From JAOUEA01 sp963821935 (GTDB lineage Bacteria; Actinomycetota; UBA4738; HRBIN12), in the NCBI GenBank assembly GCA_963821935.1, contig CAWGFM010000004.1, positions 496,001 to 560,000 of the forward strand: 64,000 nucleotides of DNA, read 5' to 3'. The stretch's first letter is position 1, and every line of letters starts with the position of its first letter. Positions 1 to 8,263 of the stretch are shown in pieces. Both the position numbers and the translations under genes were made by a program. The notes below the pieces were generated by a model. It made no database searches. It saw only the letters and a list, made by a program, of their open reading frames with translations, and was not told the DNA's origin.

Positions 1-358
1 CACCGAGGACGACCATCGTGGCGGCGATCTTGCTCTGGTCCATCTCGGAGCGCGACCGCTGTTGCTCGAACTCGGGATCGACATCGTCAGGGTAGATGAC
101 GTCTTCACTCACGACCCGCACGGCGGGATCCAGCCAGGCGCGCAACGCTTGCAGGGCGGTCACCGGAGCGAAGCTGACCGTGGTCATGATCAGCTTGCCC
201 GACGAGTCGTACCGAGGCTCATCGCCCACGTCGATCAGCGGCTGCACCTCGCGAGCAGGCCCGGGACCCTCTGCGTAGTAGGGCAATCGCACGTACGCGG
301 CACCGAACGCGATCACGAACAGCGCGGCGAGCGCCAGGATGCGGACGGGGTTCTTCAT
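1..358 (-). CDS. YlbL-type PDZ/Lon-like serine protease, N-terminal part
   Basis: The 119 visible residues begin with a short basic start (MKNPVRI), one hydrophobic signal-anchor (about residues 5-20) and the segment YYAEGPGPA, followed by YDSSGKLIMTTVSF. This arrangement is typical of actinobacterial YlbL-like membrane proteases, which carry a PDZ domain and a Lon-type catalytic domain. Both domains would lie beyond the left edge of the window, so the catalytic Ser/Lys cannot be checked. The family acts at the outer face of the membrane in protein quality control; the substrate here is unknown. The ATG at 358 directly precedes the signal anchor. The gene diverges from the membrane protein gene at 452. 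Confidence 0.8.
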   Translation of the reverse strand, partial: MKNPVRILALAALFVIAFGAAYVRLPYYAEGPGPAREVQPLIDVGDEPRYDSSGKLIMTTVSFAPVTALQALRAWLDPAVRVVSEDVIYPDDVDPEFEQQRSRSEMDQSKIAATMVVLG

Positions 359-451
359 CGGCCCTCGATACTACGTTCGGCCGAAGCCAAGCCGGTGACC
401 TCGGGGTAGGCTCGACGGGCCAGGCCGGGAGGAACGAGTCCAGGAGGCACC

Positions 452-875
452 GTGGGTTTCGTCATCGTGTTGGCGATCGCCGTCGCCGTCGGTCTCCTCG
501 TCTACCGGATCACCGACCCCGGTGATGTGGCGATGGACACCGCGCCGCCCGAGCCGGACGGGCTGGGGGAACCGGGGGCATCCGCACCGCAAGGACGTCG
601 GGCAGTGGACGGGCGGTGGGGCCGGAGACCGAGCCGCACTGGCCCCCATCGGGATCCCGGGAGACGGTCCGGACATGATCCACGTCGCGCCCGAGACCGA
701 TATCCCGGTGGTGAGCGCTCGACGGTCATGGTCCTCACGCGTCAACGGTGGGCTGGGGTTGGTCGTGGCGATCGCCGTGGGGGCCGCCGCCATCGCCTTC
801 ATGCTCTATGCCGTCGGCACGCTGATCGCTCGCCTGGTGTCGGCCGGCGTGGATGCCGGCGCCGTCACGTCGTGA
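452..875 (+). CDS. Small membrane protein of unknown function (one frameshift as read)
   Basis: A GTG start follows a good ribosome binding site (AGGAGG at 442-447). The first frame encodes a membrane segment (residues 2-17) and an acidic, Pro-rich linker. The second frame, one step over, encodes IHVAPETDIPVV, a second membrane segment (VVAIAVGAAAIAFMLYAVG) and the stop at 875. Both frames look protein-like on their own side, so a single-base indel must lie between about 590 and 650. The repaired product would have about 140 residues with two membrane spans. I recognise no family. The frame break may be a sequencing error. Confidence 0.6.
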
Positions 876-1737
876 ACGGTATCTGGGGCGTGATGTCGCG
901 CAGCTCACGGACCAACAGCGCCGACAGCTGATCGTCGTCGCGCAACCTGCCCTCGAGGTTGATCTCGCCCGCCCACGTCTCCAGGGCGGCGCGGGTGGCG
1001 TGGTCCCACGAGCCGGTCGGCGCCGCCGGTTCGAGTCGGCCGAGCGCCGCCAGGCGAGCCTGCAGGTCCGCGACCAACTCCGGTGTCACGGGCAACAGAG
1101 GGTCGTTGCGCACCAGCATCACGTCGTCCCACACGCCGAACAGGCGCGCCAGTTCCGTAGGCGCCTGGGGGTGGTCGTCGACCCGAAGGTCGATGTATCG
1201 GTCGGTGCGGCCCTCGTAGCCGCCGCCTTCCCGCACCACCAGCAGCGCCGCGGACTGACGGCCACGGCGGTCCCCCCCAGCGGCGTCGCCGGCCAGCAGC
1301 GCGGAGAGCAACCGGTCGCACAGGTCACCGTCCGCCTCGTCGAACGCGGACGCCATCATCTGCGGCACCTCGGGGCCGACGAGGATGTTCCCCTGGACCG
1401 CGTAGGTCGTGCCGGAGATCCCTCCCGCCCAGTCCATGCACTTGGAGCCCGTGAACGTGGCGACCCCTCCGCGGGCATCCACGGCGCCGATCTGACGGTC
1501 CTCGGATCCCTCATCGGCGGCGAGCAGCGCCTCGATCGTGTCCTGGGCCGATCGTCCGTCGGCCATCGCATCCACCCCGTCGGGACCGAACGCCGCGTTC
1601 GCCCACGCTTGGGTGGCCACCGCTCCATGGCCCGCGCGAGCCGCTGGCACCACGGCACCCACGCACGGGAACTTCGAGGCGACGGCCACGCCCAGGTCGC
1701 CGTTGGCCGGATCCAACGCCACGATCGAGAACGTCAT
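865..1737 (-). CDS. DUF1028 family Ntn-hydrolase-like protein with C-terminal peptidoglycan-binding-like domain
   Basis: The 290-residue protein starts MTFSIVALDPANGDLGVAVA, the typical DUF1028 start, and continues with GAVATQAWAN. DUF1028 is predicted to be related to Ntn hydrolases; its reaction is not established. The last 75 residues or so (LPVTPELVADLQARLAALGR onward) match the small peptidoglycan-binding-like module often attached to this family. The ATG at 1737 overlaps the stop of the upstream MreB-like gene (ATGA), so the two are probably translationally coupled. I rejected the longer upstream start because it would run far into that gene. Confidence 0.85.
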   Translation of the reverse strand: MTFSIVALDPANGDLGVAVASKFPCVGAVVPAARAGHGAVATQAWANAAFGPDGVDAMADGRSAQDTIEALLAADEGSEDRQIGAVDARGGVATFTGSKCMDWAGGISGTTYAVQGNILVGPEVPQMMASAFDEADGDLCDRLLSALLAGDAAGGDRRGRQSAALLVVREGGGYEGRTDRYIDLRVDDHPQAPTELARLFGVWDDVMLVRNDPLLPVTPELVADLQARLAALGRLEPAAPTGSWDHATRAALETWAGEINLEGRLRDDDQLSALLVRELRDITPQIPFTT

Positions 1738-2741
1738 CGCCGCCGCACCAACTGGAAGGCGGAGCGGTAGTCCTCCAGGTGCTCGAGCATGCGCCCGGCG
1801 CCGATCGCGACCGTTTCCAGTGGGCGTTCCACCACGTGGACCGGCACCTCGCACTCCTGGGCCAGCAGCATGTCGAGCCCGCGGAGCAGGCTACCGCCGC
1901 CGGTGAGGAACATGCCGGTCTCCAGGACGTCGTGCGTGAGCTCGGGTGGGGCTTCGGCGAGGGTCAGGCGCGCAGCCTCCACGATGTCGCGGATGGGCTC
2001 ACCCATGGCTTGGCGCACCTCGGCCTCGGTCACCTTGGCCTCCACCGTGTTGCCCGTGGAGAGTTGCCGGCCGGTGACCAGGGCGGCCTTCCCGTCGGGT
2101 GTGGGGAACGCCGAGCCGATGGCGATCTTGATCTCCTCCGCGGCCTTCTCACCGATCGCCACCCCGTACTCGTCGCGGACGTGCCGCTGCACCGCCGCAT
2201 CGAGATCGAACCCCCCGACCGGCGCGGATCGGCCGCTCACGACTCCACCCATGGAAACCACGGCCATCTCCGAGCGGCCGCCGCCGATGTCGACCACGAG
2301 GTTGCCCATGGGCTCGTGGACCGGGAGCCCGGCGCCGATCGCCGCGGCGAGCGGCTCTTCCACCAGCGTTGCCTGCCGCACCCCGGCGAACCGGAGCGCC
2401 TCTTGGATCGCGCGCTTCTCCACCTCCGAGGCCATCGACGGCACCGCCACCAGCACCCGTGGCCGGGGGAACCGCGTGACGCCCACCTGGCGCATCACCA
2501 CCTGGAGCATGCGTTGGGTGATGTCGAACTCCGTCATCGTGCCGCCGCGGAGCGGCCGCACGGCCACCACGCTGCCGCTGTCGCCGCCGATGAGCTGCCA
2601 CGCGTCCTCGCCCATGGCCAGCACCTCGCCGTTGCCACCGTGGACCGCCACCACACAGGGCTGGTCGAACACGATGCCCTCCCCCTGCCGGTACACCAGG
2701 GTGTTGGCGCTGCCCATGTCGAGGGCGAGGTCACGTCCCAC
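1734..2741 (-). CDS. mreB: MreB/Mbl-like rod-shape actin homologue
   Basis: The 335-residue protein shows the actin-fold motifs of MreB: phosphate-1 DMGSANTLVYR near the start, VEEPLAAAIGAGLP, phosphate-2 VVDIGGGRSEMAVV near residue 160, and the adenosine motif LTGGGSLLRGLD near residue 290. Its length matches the family (about 335-350). MreB forms membrane-associated filaments that guide lateral wall synthesis. No mreC or mreD is adjacent, and phosphate-1 reads DMGSA rather than the common DLGTA, so it may be a secondary Mbl-type paralogue. The start is GTG at 2741, with GGGGAG upstream. It follows moaE by 6 bases and overlaps the DUF1028 gene. Confidence 0.85.
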   Translation of the reverse strand: MGRDLALDMGSANTLVYRQGEGIVFDQPCVVAVHGGNGEVLAMGEDAWQLIGGDSGSVVAVRPLRGGTMTEFDITQRMLQVVMRQVGVTRFPRPRVLVAVPSMASEVEKRAIQEALRFAGVRQATLVEEPLAAAIGAGLPVHEPMGNLVVDIGGGRSEMAVVSMGGVVSGRSAPVGGFDLDAAVQRHVRDEYGVAIGEKAAEEIKIAIGSAFPTPDGKAALVTGRQLSTGNTVEAKVTEAEVRQAMGEPIRDIVEAARLTLAEAPPELTHDVLETGMFLTGGGSLLRGLDMLLAQECEVPVHVVERPLETVAIGAGRMLEHLEDYRSAFQLVRRR

Positions 2742-2747
2742 GGCAGG

Positions 2748-3206
2748 TCAGCTCCCCTGAACCCAGTGAGCGTCGCCACTCACGAGGCCTTCCTTCTTCC
2801 AGATGGGGACGTCCTGCTTGAGCCGTTCGATGACCTGGCGGCAGGCGTCGAACGCTTCAGCCCGGTGTGCCGCGCTGACCGCCACGACGACGCTCGTCTC
2901 ACCCACCCGCAACGAACCGGTGCGATGCAGGACGGTGACGGCGCACAGCGGCCATGCGTCGGATGCGTCGGATGCGATCGCTTCCAACCGTTGGAGGGCG
3001 AGCTCGTCCCACGCCTCGTACTCGAGGCCCGTGACATCGCCGGCCGCCGAATGATCGCGCACGGTCCCGACGAAGACGCATGTGCCACCCGCGGCCGGGT
3101 CAACCACGGACGCCAGCGCCTCATCGACGGAGATCGGCTGCGCCTGGACGCGCGTGAGCACGCGGGTCTTCGGGGAGATGGAGGGCCTGTCGGACACGGC
3201 GCCCAT
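2748..3206 (-). CDS. moaE: Molybdopterin synthase catalytic subunit MoaE
   Basis: The 152-residue protein carries the MoaE signatures TCVFVGTVRDHSAAGDV, LEYEAWDELA and, near the C-terminus, ERLKQDVPIWKKEG, which contains the conserved lysines of the active site. MoaE transfers sulfur from MoaD thiocarboxylate to precursor Z to make molybdopterin. No moaD or other cofactor gene lies nearby. The start could be ATG at 3206 or GTG at 3197; neither has a strong ribosome binding site. It diverges from the zincin gene at 3238, so the 31-base gap holds promoters for both directions. Confidence 0.9.
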   Translation of the reverse strand: MGAVSDRPSISPKTRVLTRVQAQPISVDEALASVVDPAAGGTCVFVGTVRDHSAAGDVTGLEYEAWDELALQRLEAIASDASDAWPLCAVTVLHRTGSLRVGETSVVVAVSAAHRAEAFDACRQVIERLKQDVPIWKKEGLVSGDAHWVQGS

Positions 3207-3224
3207 CGTAACGAAGCACGGTCG

Positions 3225-3230
3225 TAGGAT
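3225..3230 (+). promoter_or_regulatory. -10 box TAGGAT of a leaderless zincin gene
   Basis: TAGGAT lies exactly 7 bases before the ATG at 3238, with no purine-rich ribosome binding site between. Transcription would begin at or next to the start codon. The same spacing recurs at other genes in the window. Confidence 0.55.
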
Positions 3231-3237
3231 GGCTGGC

Positions 3238-4431
3238 ATGAGCGGAACCCCGCCCGGCTTCGAGTTCCCCTTCGGCATGGACCCGGAATCGCTGCGCGAT
3301 GCGCCGCTGTTCCGTGAGATGCAGCGGGTGATGTCCTCGTCGTCAGGACCGATCAACTGGGAGCTGGCCAGGCAGGTCGGGGTCGCCAGCGCCGTCGAAG
3401 CGGGCGAGGATCGCCCGCCCACGGACGACGATCGACACGGGTTCGAGGAGGCGGTGCGGGTCGCCGAGCTGCACGTCGAGCGCTTCACCGGTCTGGCGGC
3501 GCCGGGCGACGTCGCGCCCGTCCGCGTGATCCGGCGCTCCGAGTGGGTGAACGCGAACACGGAGAGCCTGCGAGCCCTGTTGGAGCCGGCGGCACAGCGC
3601 CTGTCAACCGAGATGATGCGTGTGCAACAGCCCGATCCCGGCACCACGGCTCCCCAGGGCATGGGCGGCCTCGGGAACATGCTTGCTCAGCTGTCCCCGC
3701 TGCTCATGGGTGCGCAGGTGGGGTCCGTGCTTGGGTTCCTGGCGCAGCAGGTGATGGGCCAGTTCGACGTGGCGGTGCCGCGGTCCGGCCCCGGAGAGGT
3801 CATGTTCGTGTTTCCCAACATCCAGCGGTTCGAGACCGATTGGTCGCTGGAGCGGACCGACTTCAGGACGTGGATCGCGATCCACGAGGTGACCCACCGG
3901 TTCGAGTTCGCGCAGCCGTGGGCCCGCGAGCGATTCGCCGAGCTGCTTGACGATTTCCTGTCGACCCTTCGGATCGACGTGGAGGGCATGCAGTCGCGGT
4001 TGGCCACGATGGACGGCGCCGACCCCGAGTCACTGCAGGGGCTGTTCGAAGGCGAACAGGGATTGTTCGGTGCCGAGCTGGATGACGAGCAGCGCATCAA
4101 GCTGGGGCGGATCCAATCGTTCATGGCGGCGGCGGAGGGCTATGGCGACCACGTCATGCATGCGTTGGGCGCGGAGATGCTGCCTTCGTACACCCGGATC
4201 GACGAGGCGATGCGGCGCTACCGGGAGGGGGAGGAAAGCGACCCCGTGTTCGAACGGCTGCTGGGCATCGACATGAAGCGCGCCCAGTACGTGGATGGAC
4301 GCGCGTTCTGCGACACGGTGGTCTCGCTCACCGACGAGCCGACGCTCTCGCGCATGTGGGGATCGCCGGAGGCCATGCCGTCGCTGCCCGAGATCGGCGA
4401 ACCGCGCCTGTGGCTCGCGCGCACGGTCTAA
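3238..4431 (+). CDS. Zinc-dependent metalloprotease of the DUF2342 (Zincin_2) family
   Basis: The 397-residue protein contains WIAIHEVTHRFEFAQPW, a zincin HEXXH motif near residue 214. Around it are the family blocks INWELARQVG near the N-terminus, QFDVAVPR and GPGEVMFVFPNI before the motif, and GYGDHVMHALG after it. These match the actinobacterial DUF2342 family, some members of which are annotated as associated with coenzyme F420 biosynthesis; the physiological role is unknown. The start at 3238 was preferred over ATG 3229 because TAGGAT at 3225-3230 fits a leaderless promoter. No signal peptide is visible, so the protein is probably cytoplasmic. Confidence 0.85.
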   Translation: MSGTPPGFEFPFGMDPESLRDAPLFREMQRVMSSSSGPINWELARQVGVASAVEAGEDRPPTDDDRHGFEEAVRVAELHVERFTGLAAPGDVAPVRVIRRSEWVNANTESLRALLEPAAQRLSTEMMRVQQPDPGTTAPQGMGGLGNMLAQLSPLLMGAQVGSVLGFLAQQVMGQFDVAVPRSGPGEVMFVFPNIQRFETDWSLERTDFRTWIAIHEVTHRFEFAQPWARERFAELLDDFLSTLRIDVEGMQSRLATMDGADPESLQGLFEGEQGLFGAELDDEQRIKLGRIQSFMAAAEGYGDHVMHALGAEMLPSYTRIDEAMRRYREGEESDPVFERLLGIDMKRAQYVDGRAFCDTVVSLTDEPTLSRMWGSPEAMPSLPEIGEPRLWLARTV

Positions 4432-4434
4432 CGG

Positions 4435-4440
4435 TATCCT
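4435..4440 (+). promoter_or_regulatory. -10 box TATCCT before the 259-residue unknown gene
   Basis: TATCCT sits 9 bases before the ATG at 4450, only 4 bases after the stop of the zincin gene. This fits a separate leaderless transcript for the downstream gene. Confidence 0.4.
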
Positions 4441-4449
4441 CTCCGGTCG

Positions 4450-5229
4450 ATGGAACCGGTCGGAGAACTCGTCGCTGCCGCGATCGTCGATGATCGCGTC
4501 TGGGAGGCGTACGGGAACCGAGCGAACGATGGCGTGTACCTGGTCGGGCAGCCCGGTCCCGCATTGCCCTTCGTGATCTTCCGCGCGTGGAAGGTGCCGG
4601 TCGGTTTCGTCAACGAGGAGGTCCGACTCATCGGGCCATCGGGCCGAACGATCTACCGGTGGGGACCGCAGGTGCGCAGGATGGCGGGCGCGATGGACCT
4701 GACGACGGAGCTGGACCGCGTCGACGACGCCGTCTTCGATGAGACGGGCACCTACGTCGCGTCATTCATCATCGACGGGCTGATCGTGGGTGAGATCGAC
4801 TTCCCGGTCTTCGTGCAGACCTCGCCGACCTCATTGAGCAAGGAGACCGAAGAGGGGCTGAAGAAGTCCGACGTGATCTGGGTCGGGTCAGGTCGCGACG
4901 GGAAGGGCCGCACGGCTCCGGTGTGGTTCGCCTACAAGAACGGCAAGATCTACGTGGTGTCGCAGCGAGAGCCGGGCCCCGAGGAGCAGACCGTGCCGGG
5001 CGTGCCCGATGCCCATGAGCTCATGGTGATCACGCGGCGCAAGGGCCGTGACACGTCGCTGGAAGAGTTCTCCGCGGCGCAGCGAACCTTGGAAGGCCCC
5101 GAATGGGAAGAGGCCGCCAAGGTCCTGGTCGACAAGCGCAAGAGTCGTGGGGGGCCGCCGTCCGAGTCGATCCAACGCTGGCGCACCTCATGCGACATCG
5201 TGGAGCTGACGCCGAACCTGTCCGCCTAG
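4450..5229 (+). CDS. Conserved hypothetical protein, possible flavin/split-barrel fold in C-terminal half
   Basis: The 259-residue protein is soluble, with no signal peptide or membrane span. The C-terminal half (VIWVGSGRDGKGRTAPVWFA, then KIYVVSQREPGPEEQTVPG and ELMVITRRKGRDTSLEEF) has the strand-rich look of pyridoxamine-phosphate-oxidase-like split barrels. That is a weak resemblance rather than a family assignment. The N-terminal half (DGVYLVGQPGPALPFVIFRAW) is unfamiliar. The coding frame is unbroken, and the gene follows the zincin gene in the same direction by 18 bases. Confidence 0.65.
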   Translation: MEPVGELVAAAIVDDRVWEAYGNRANDGVYLVGQPGPALPFVIFRAWKVPVGFVNEEVRLIGPSGRTIYRWGPQVRRMAGAMDLTTELDRVDDAVFDETGTYVASFIIDGLIVGEIDFPVFVQTSPTSLSKETEEGLKKSDVIWVGSGRDGKGRTAPVWFAYKNGKIYVVSQREPGPEEQTVPGVPDAHELMVITRRKGRDTSLEEFSAAQRTLEGPEWEEAAKVLVDKRKSRGGPPSESIQRWRTSCDIVELTPNLSA

Positions 5230-5230
5230 G

Positions 5231-5411
5231 GCGACGCCCCGCTCGGAGCACCTCAGTGCCCTGTCCGGGAGACCGTGCGGCAGCTGCAGAACCACGGGCT
5301 CGTCACGACCGAGCGCGAGGGCCACGTCGTCGTCGTGACCCTGACGTCAACCGCCGACTCCGCCCCCTCGGGTCCGGCCGTGGTGGCTCACCTGATCGAG
5401 CCGCTGTTGAT
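5231..5411 (+). pseudogene. Remnant of an ArsR/MarR-like winged-helix regulator
   Basis: From 5275 one frame reads VRQLQNHGLVTTEREGHVVV, which resembles the recognition helix and wing of ArsR/MarR-type regulators (xxLxxxGLVxxxREGRxVxY). Just upstream, a different frame reads SEHLSALS, which resembles the preceding helix. No start codon or complete domain exists, and the frame runs on into the aroF terminus region. I read this as a decayed fragment; chance similarity is possible because it is only about 50 residues. Confidence 0.35.
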
Positions 5412-6443
5412 TCAGCCGTCATGTGGCAGGTTCATCGGGCGCCCCAGGGCCGCTGCCAGCGCACCCAGCTCCACCCCGAGCCTCTCCATCTCCTCGGGCA
5501 GCAATGCCTGCGGGCCATCGCACAGCGCCGTCTCCGGGTCGTGGTGCACATCGATCATCACCCCGTCGGCACCCGCGGCGACCGCTGCGCGGGCCATCGG
5601 CGCCACCAGCATCTTCTTGCCAACCGCATGCGATGGGTCGACGATGACCGGCAGGTGCGACTCGTGCTGGGCGACCGCCATGCCCGCCAGGTCCAGGGTG
5701 TTCCGCGTCGACGGTTCGAACGTGCGGATCCCCCGCTCGCACAGGATGATCTCGCTGTTGCCACGCTGCGCCACGTACTCGGCGGCCTGCAACCATTCGT
5801 CGATCGTCATGGCCAGCCCGCGCTTCAGCATGACCGGCTTGTTGGCCAACCCCACTTCCTTCAGCAACTCGAAGTTCTGCGCGTTGCGCGTGCCCACGCG
5901 GATGCAGTCGGCGACCTCGGCCACGTGCCCCACCTGCGACACGTCGACCACCTCGACGATGATCGGCAGGCCCGTCTCGCGACGGCACTCCATCAGGATC
6001 TCGAGACCACGTTCCCCCAAACCCTGGAACGAGTACGGCGACGTGCGGGGCTTGTAGACGTCACCCCGCAAGATCGTGGCGCCGGCCGCCTTCGCGGCCT
6101 TCGTCGCGATCATGGCCTGGTCTTCGGACTCCACCGCGCAGGGCCCCGCGATGATCGTGAACGAACCCCGGCCCACCGGCGTCTCGCCGACCCGCACCGT
6201 GGTGGCCTCCGGGTGCAGGTCCCGCGCCACCATCTTGTAGGGCTTGCCGACCTGGATCACGTGGTCGACGCCGGTCAGCTGCGCGAAGGGGATCGCCTGG
6301 AACCGCGAGGTGTCCCCCACCAGCCCGATCACCGTGTGCACGGTGCCGCGCGAGACGAACGCCTCTCCACCAGCGTTGCGCACCTTCTCGCAGACGAGCT
6401 CGATGTCCGAGTCCGTCGCGTCCTGCCTCATGACGACGACCAT
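5412..6443 (-). CDS. aroF: 3-deoxy-7-phosphoheptulonate (DAHP) synthase, type I-beta
   Basis: This enzyme condenses phosphoenolpyruvate with erythrose-4-phosphate, the first step of the shikimate pathway. The 343-residue protein begins with a ferredoxin-like regulatory domain (MVVVMRQDATDSDIELVCEK, residues 1-75). The barrel follows, with IIAGPCAVES, RGDVYKPRTSPYSFQGLG, FELLKEVG and VDPSHAVGK, all catalytic or substrate-binding blocks of this family. The start has a strong ribosome binding site (GGAGGAGG on the minus strand, about 6 bases upstream). A hairpin at 6490-6511 lies in the leader. The gene diverges from upp. Confidence 0.95.
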   Translation of the reverse strand: MVVVMRQDATDSDIELVCEKVRNAGGEAFVSRGTVHTVIGLVGDTSRFQAIPFAQLTGVDHVIQVGKPYKMVARDLHPEATTVRVGETPVGRGSFTIIAGPCAVESEDQAMIATKAAKAAGATILRGDVYKPRTSPYSFQGLGERGLEILMECRRETGLPIIVEVVDVSQVGHVAEVADCIRVGTRNAQNFELLKEVGLANKPVMLKRGLAMTIDEWLQAAEYVAQRGNSEIILCERGIRTFEPSTRNTLDLAGMAVAQHESHLPVIVDPSHAVGKKMLVAPMARAAVAAGADGVMIDVHHDPETALCDGPQALLPEEMERLGVELGALAAALGRPMNLPHDG

Positions 6444-6489
6444 CTGTGCCTCCTCCGGCGTGCCGGAAGCGCTCGCCGGAACGAAGAAA

Positions 6490-6511
6490 GCCCCGGGTGC
6501 CGTCCCGGGGC
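6490..6511 (-). promoter_or_regulatory. Terminator-like hairpin in the aroF leader
   Basis: GCCCCGGG and CCCGGGGC form a perfect 8-bp stem with a 6-base loop. On the minus strand it is followed by TTTCTTCG. It lies about 47 bases upstream of the aroF start, and no minus-strand gene precedes it. It could therefore act as an attenuator or leader structure for aroF. No leader peptide rich in aromatic codons was found. Confidence 0.45.
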
Positions 6512-6561
6512 CTGCGTGACCTGGCCATGATGGACGACGACGGCCCGCAGTGGCAAGCCGC

Positions 6562-6567
6562 TAGGAT
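6562..6567 (+). promoter_or_regulatory. -10 box TAGGAT of leaderless upp
   Basis: TAGGAT lies 7 bases before the upp ATG at 6575, the same sequence and spacing as before the zincin gene at 3238. No ribosome binding site is present. Confidence 0.55.
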
Positions 6568-6574
6568 GCGCGCC

Positions 6575-7210
6575 ATGCCCACGCCATCGACCTCGTTCAC
6601 GGTGCTCGATCACCCGCTGGCCGGTGACCTGCTCACGCGCCTGCGAGACCGCACCACCGGCCCGGCGGAATATCGCTCGCTCACACGGCGGCTCGGGCTG
6701 CTGCTGGTCGCCGAGGCGACCCGCACGATCGCGACGTCACAGGTGCAGGTCGAGACCCCGCTCGAACGCTTCGAGGGCTCGCGGCTGGAGAAGGAGCTGG
6801 TCGCGATCCCCGTGCTCCGCGCCGGGCTCGGGCTGCTGGAGGCCGTCACCGAGCTCTACCCCGACGCCGTGGTGGGGTACCTGGGCATGGAACGCGACGA
6901 GCACACGCACGAGCCGCGCGACTACTACGCCAAGCTCCCCTCCATGCAGGATCGCCACGCACTGGTGGTGGATCCCATGCTGGCCACCGGCGGTAGCGGG
7001 AGCGCTGCGGTCACCTACGTGAAGCAGGCCGGCGCAACCGACATCTCGTTCGTATGCGTGGTGGCGGCGCCGGAAGGCCTCGCCCGCATGCAGTCCGATC
7101 ACCCGGACGTGCCGGTCGTCGCCGCGGCGCTCGATCGCGAGCTGAACGACGACGCCTTCATCGTTCCGGGTCTGGGCGACTTCGGCGACCGCCTGTACGG
7201 CACCCCCTAG
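6575..7210 (+). CDS. upp: Uracil phosphoribosyltransferase
   Basis: The enzyme makes UMP from uracil and PRPP in pyrimidine salvage. The 211-residue protein has the family blocks LVAIPVLRAGLGLLEAV, VGYLGMERDEHTHEPRDYYA, the PRPP loop VDPMLATGGSGSAAVTYVK and the uracil-binding end PGLGDFGDRLYGT. Length matches Upp (about 208). The start at 6575 was chosen over an upstream in-frame ATG because the -10 box at 6562-6567 sits 7 bases before it. The stop overlaps, by 4 bases, the convergent stop of the nucleoside transporter permease gene, its likely functional partner. Confidence 0.95.
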   Translation: MPTPSTSFTVLDHPLAGDLLTRLRDRTTGPAEYRSLTRRLGLLLVAEATRTIATSQVQVETPLERFEGSRLEKELVAIPVLRAGLGLLEAVTELYPDAVVGYLGMERDEHTHEPRDYYAKLPSMQDRHALVVDPMLATGGSGSAAVTYVKQAGATDISFVCVVAAPEGLARMQSDHPDVPVVAAALDRELNDDAFIVPGLGDFGDRLYGTP

Positions 7211-8180
7211 AGCGACCCGCCGCCCTCGTACGCCCGGCCCGCCGCGGCCGGCGGCCGCACCCTTCCCACGAAGCCCGCGATCGCTACGATCGTGACGATG
7301 TAGGGGATCATGCGGATGTACTGCTGCGGGGCCCAGGAGAACAGGAAGAAGTCGTCCAGCCGCAGCGGGATCGCCTGGGCGAACCCGAACAGGAACGCCG
7401 CCGCCATCAGACGCACGGGATTCCAGTTCGACAGGATGAGCGCCGCCAGTGCGATGAACCCCAGGCCCTGGGTCTGCCCCTCGCGCCAGAACTCGCTCAC
7501 CTCGATCGACAGGAAGGCCCCGGCGAGCCCCGCGAGAGCACCCGACAGCAGCACCCCCTGGTAGCGGTACTCCGCCACCCGGACGCCGAGCGAGCGAGTG
7601 GCTTCGGGGTTCTCGCCGCACGAGCGCAAGCGCAGACCCCACCGCGTGCGATAGAGCGAGTACCAAACCGGGATCACCAGCAGGAAGGCAACCACCACCA
7701 TCGGCGACAGCTGCTCGAAGGCGCGGCCCAGATCCAAGCGGTAACGAGGACAGCAGCGGGATGTCGATAGGATCGAGCTTCGGTTGAGCCGGGAGCCGAC
7801 TGCGTCGCCTGCTCGAAGAACACCTGGGACAGGAAGCGGGCGAGGCCGATGGCCACCAGGTTGATGACCACGCCGGACACGATCTGGTCGACGCGGAACG
7901 TGATCGTGGCGATCGCGTGGATGCTCGCGAACAACGCACCCGCCACGAGCCCCACCAACAGGCCCATCAGCGGTCCCCAGGGCTGGCCCCACCCCAACTC
8001 GTTCGTGAAGATGACCGTGCCCCACGAGCCGGTCACCGTGCCGATGATCATCATGCCCTCGAGGCCGATGTTCACGATGCCCGAACGCTCGCTGTACAGG
8101 CCGCCCAGCCCGGTGAGGTAGATGATCGTGAAGTAGGTGAACGCGATCGCGATCGCGGCGCCGAGGTCGCCCAGATCCAT
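7207..8180 (-). CDS. Nucleoside ABC transporter permease, NupQ/BmpE-type (frameshifted as read)
   Basis: The N-terminal 110 residues or so (MDLGDLGAAIAIAFTYFTII, SERSGIVNIGLEGMMIIG, FRVDQIVSGVVINLVAIGLA) and the C-terminal 170 (EFWREGQTQGLGFIALAALI, DDFFLFSWAPQQYIRMIPY) are clear BPL/Nup inner-membrane permease segments. They lie in different frames. A short piece in the third frame (KLDPIDIPLLSSLPL) bridges them, so there are two breaks, near 7785 and 7740. The ATG at 8180 has GGGAGG upstream. It is the last gene of the transporter operon. The residues are otherwise well preserved, so indel errors in the sequence are more likely than decay. Confidence 0.75.
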
Positions 8181-8263
8181 CAGCCGTCACCTCCCACAAG
8201 CGCCCGCCCCCAACGAGACCGCCGCCCGGTGCGCGCTCGCCTGCCGGCTCGTCGATCGCCGCT

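Noticed and set aside
5275..6057. Long plus-strand frame opposite aroF
   Set aside because: Beyond about 5411 it is antisense to aroF. Only its first 45 codons resemble a regulator, and they are reported as a remnant.
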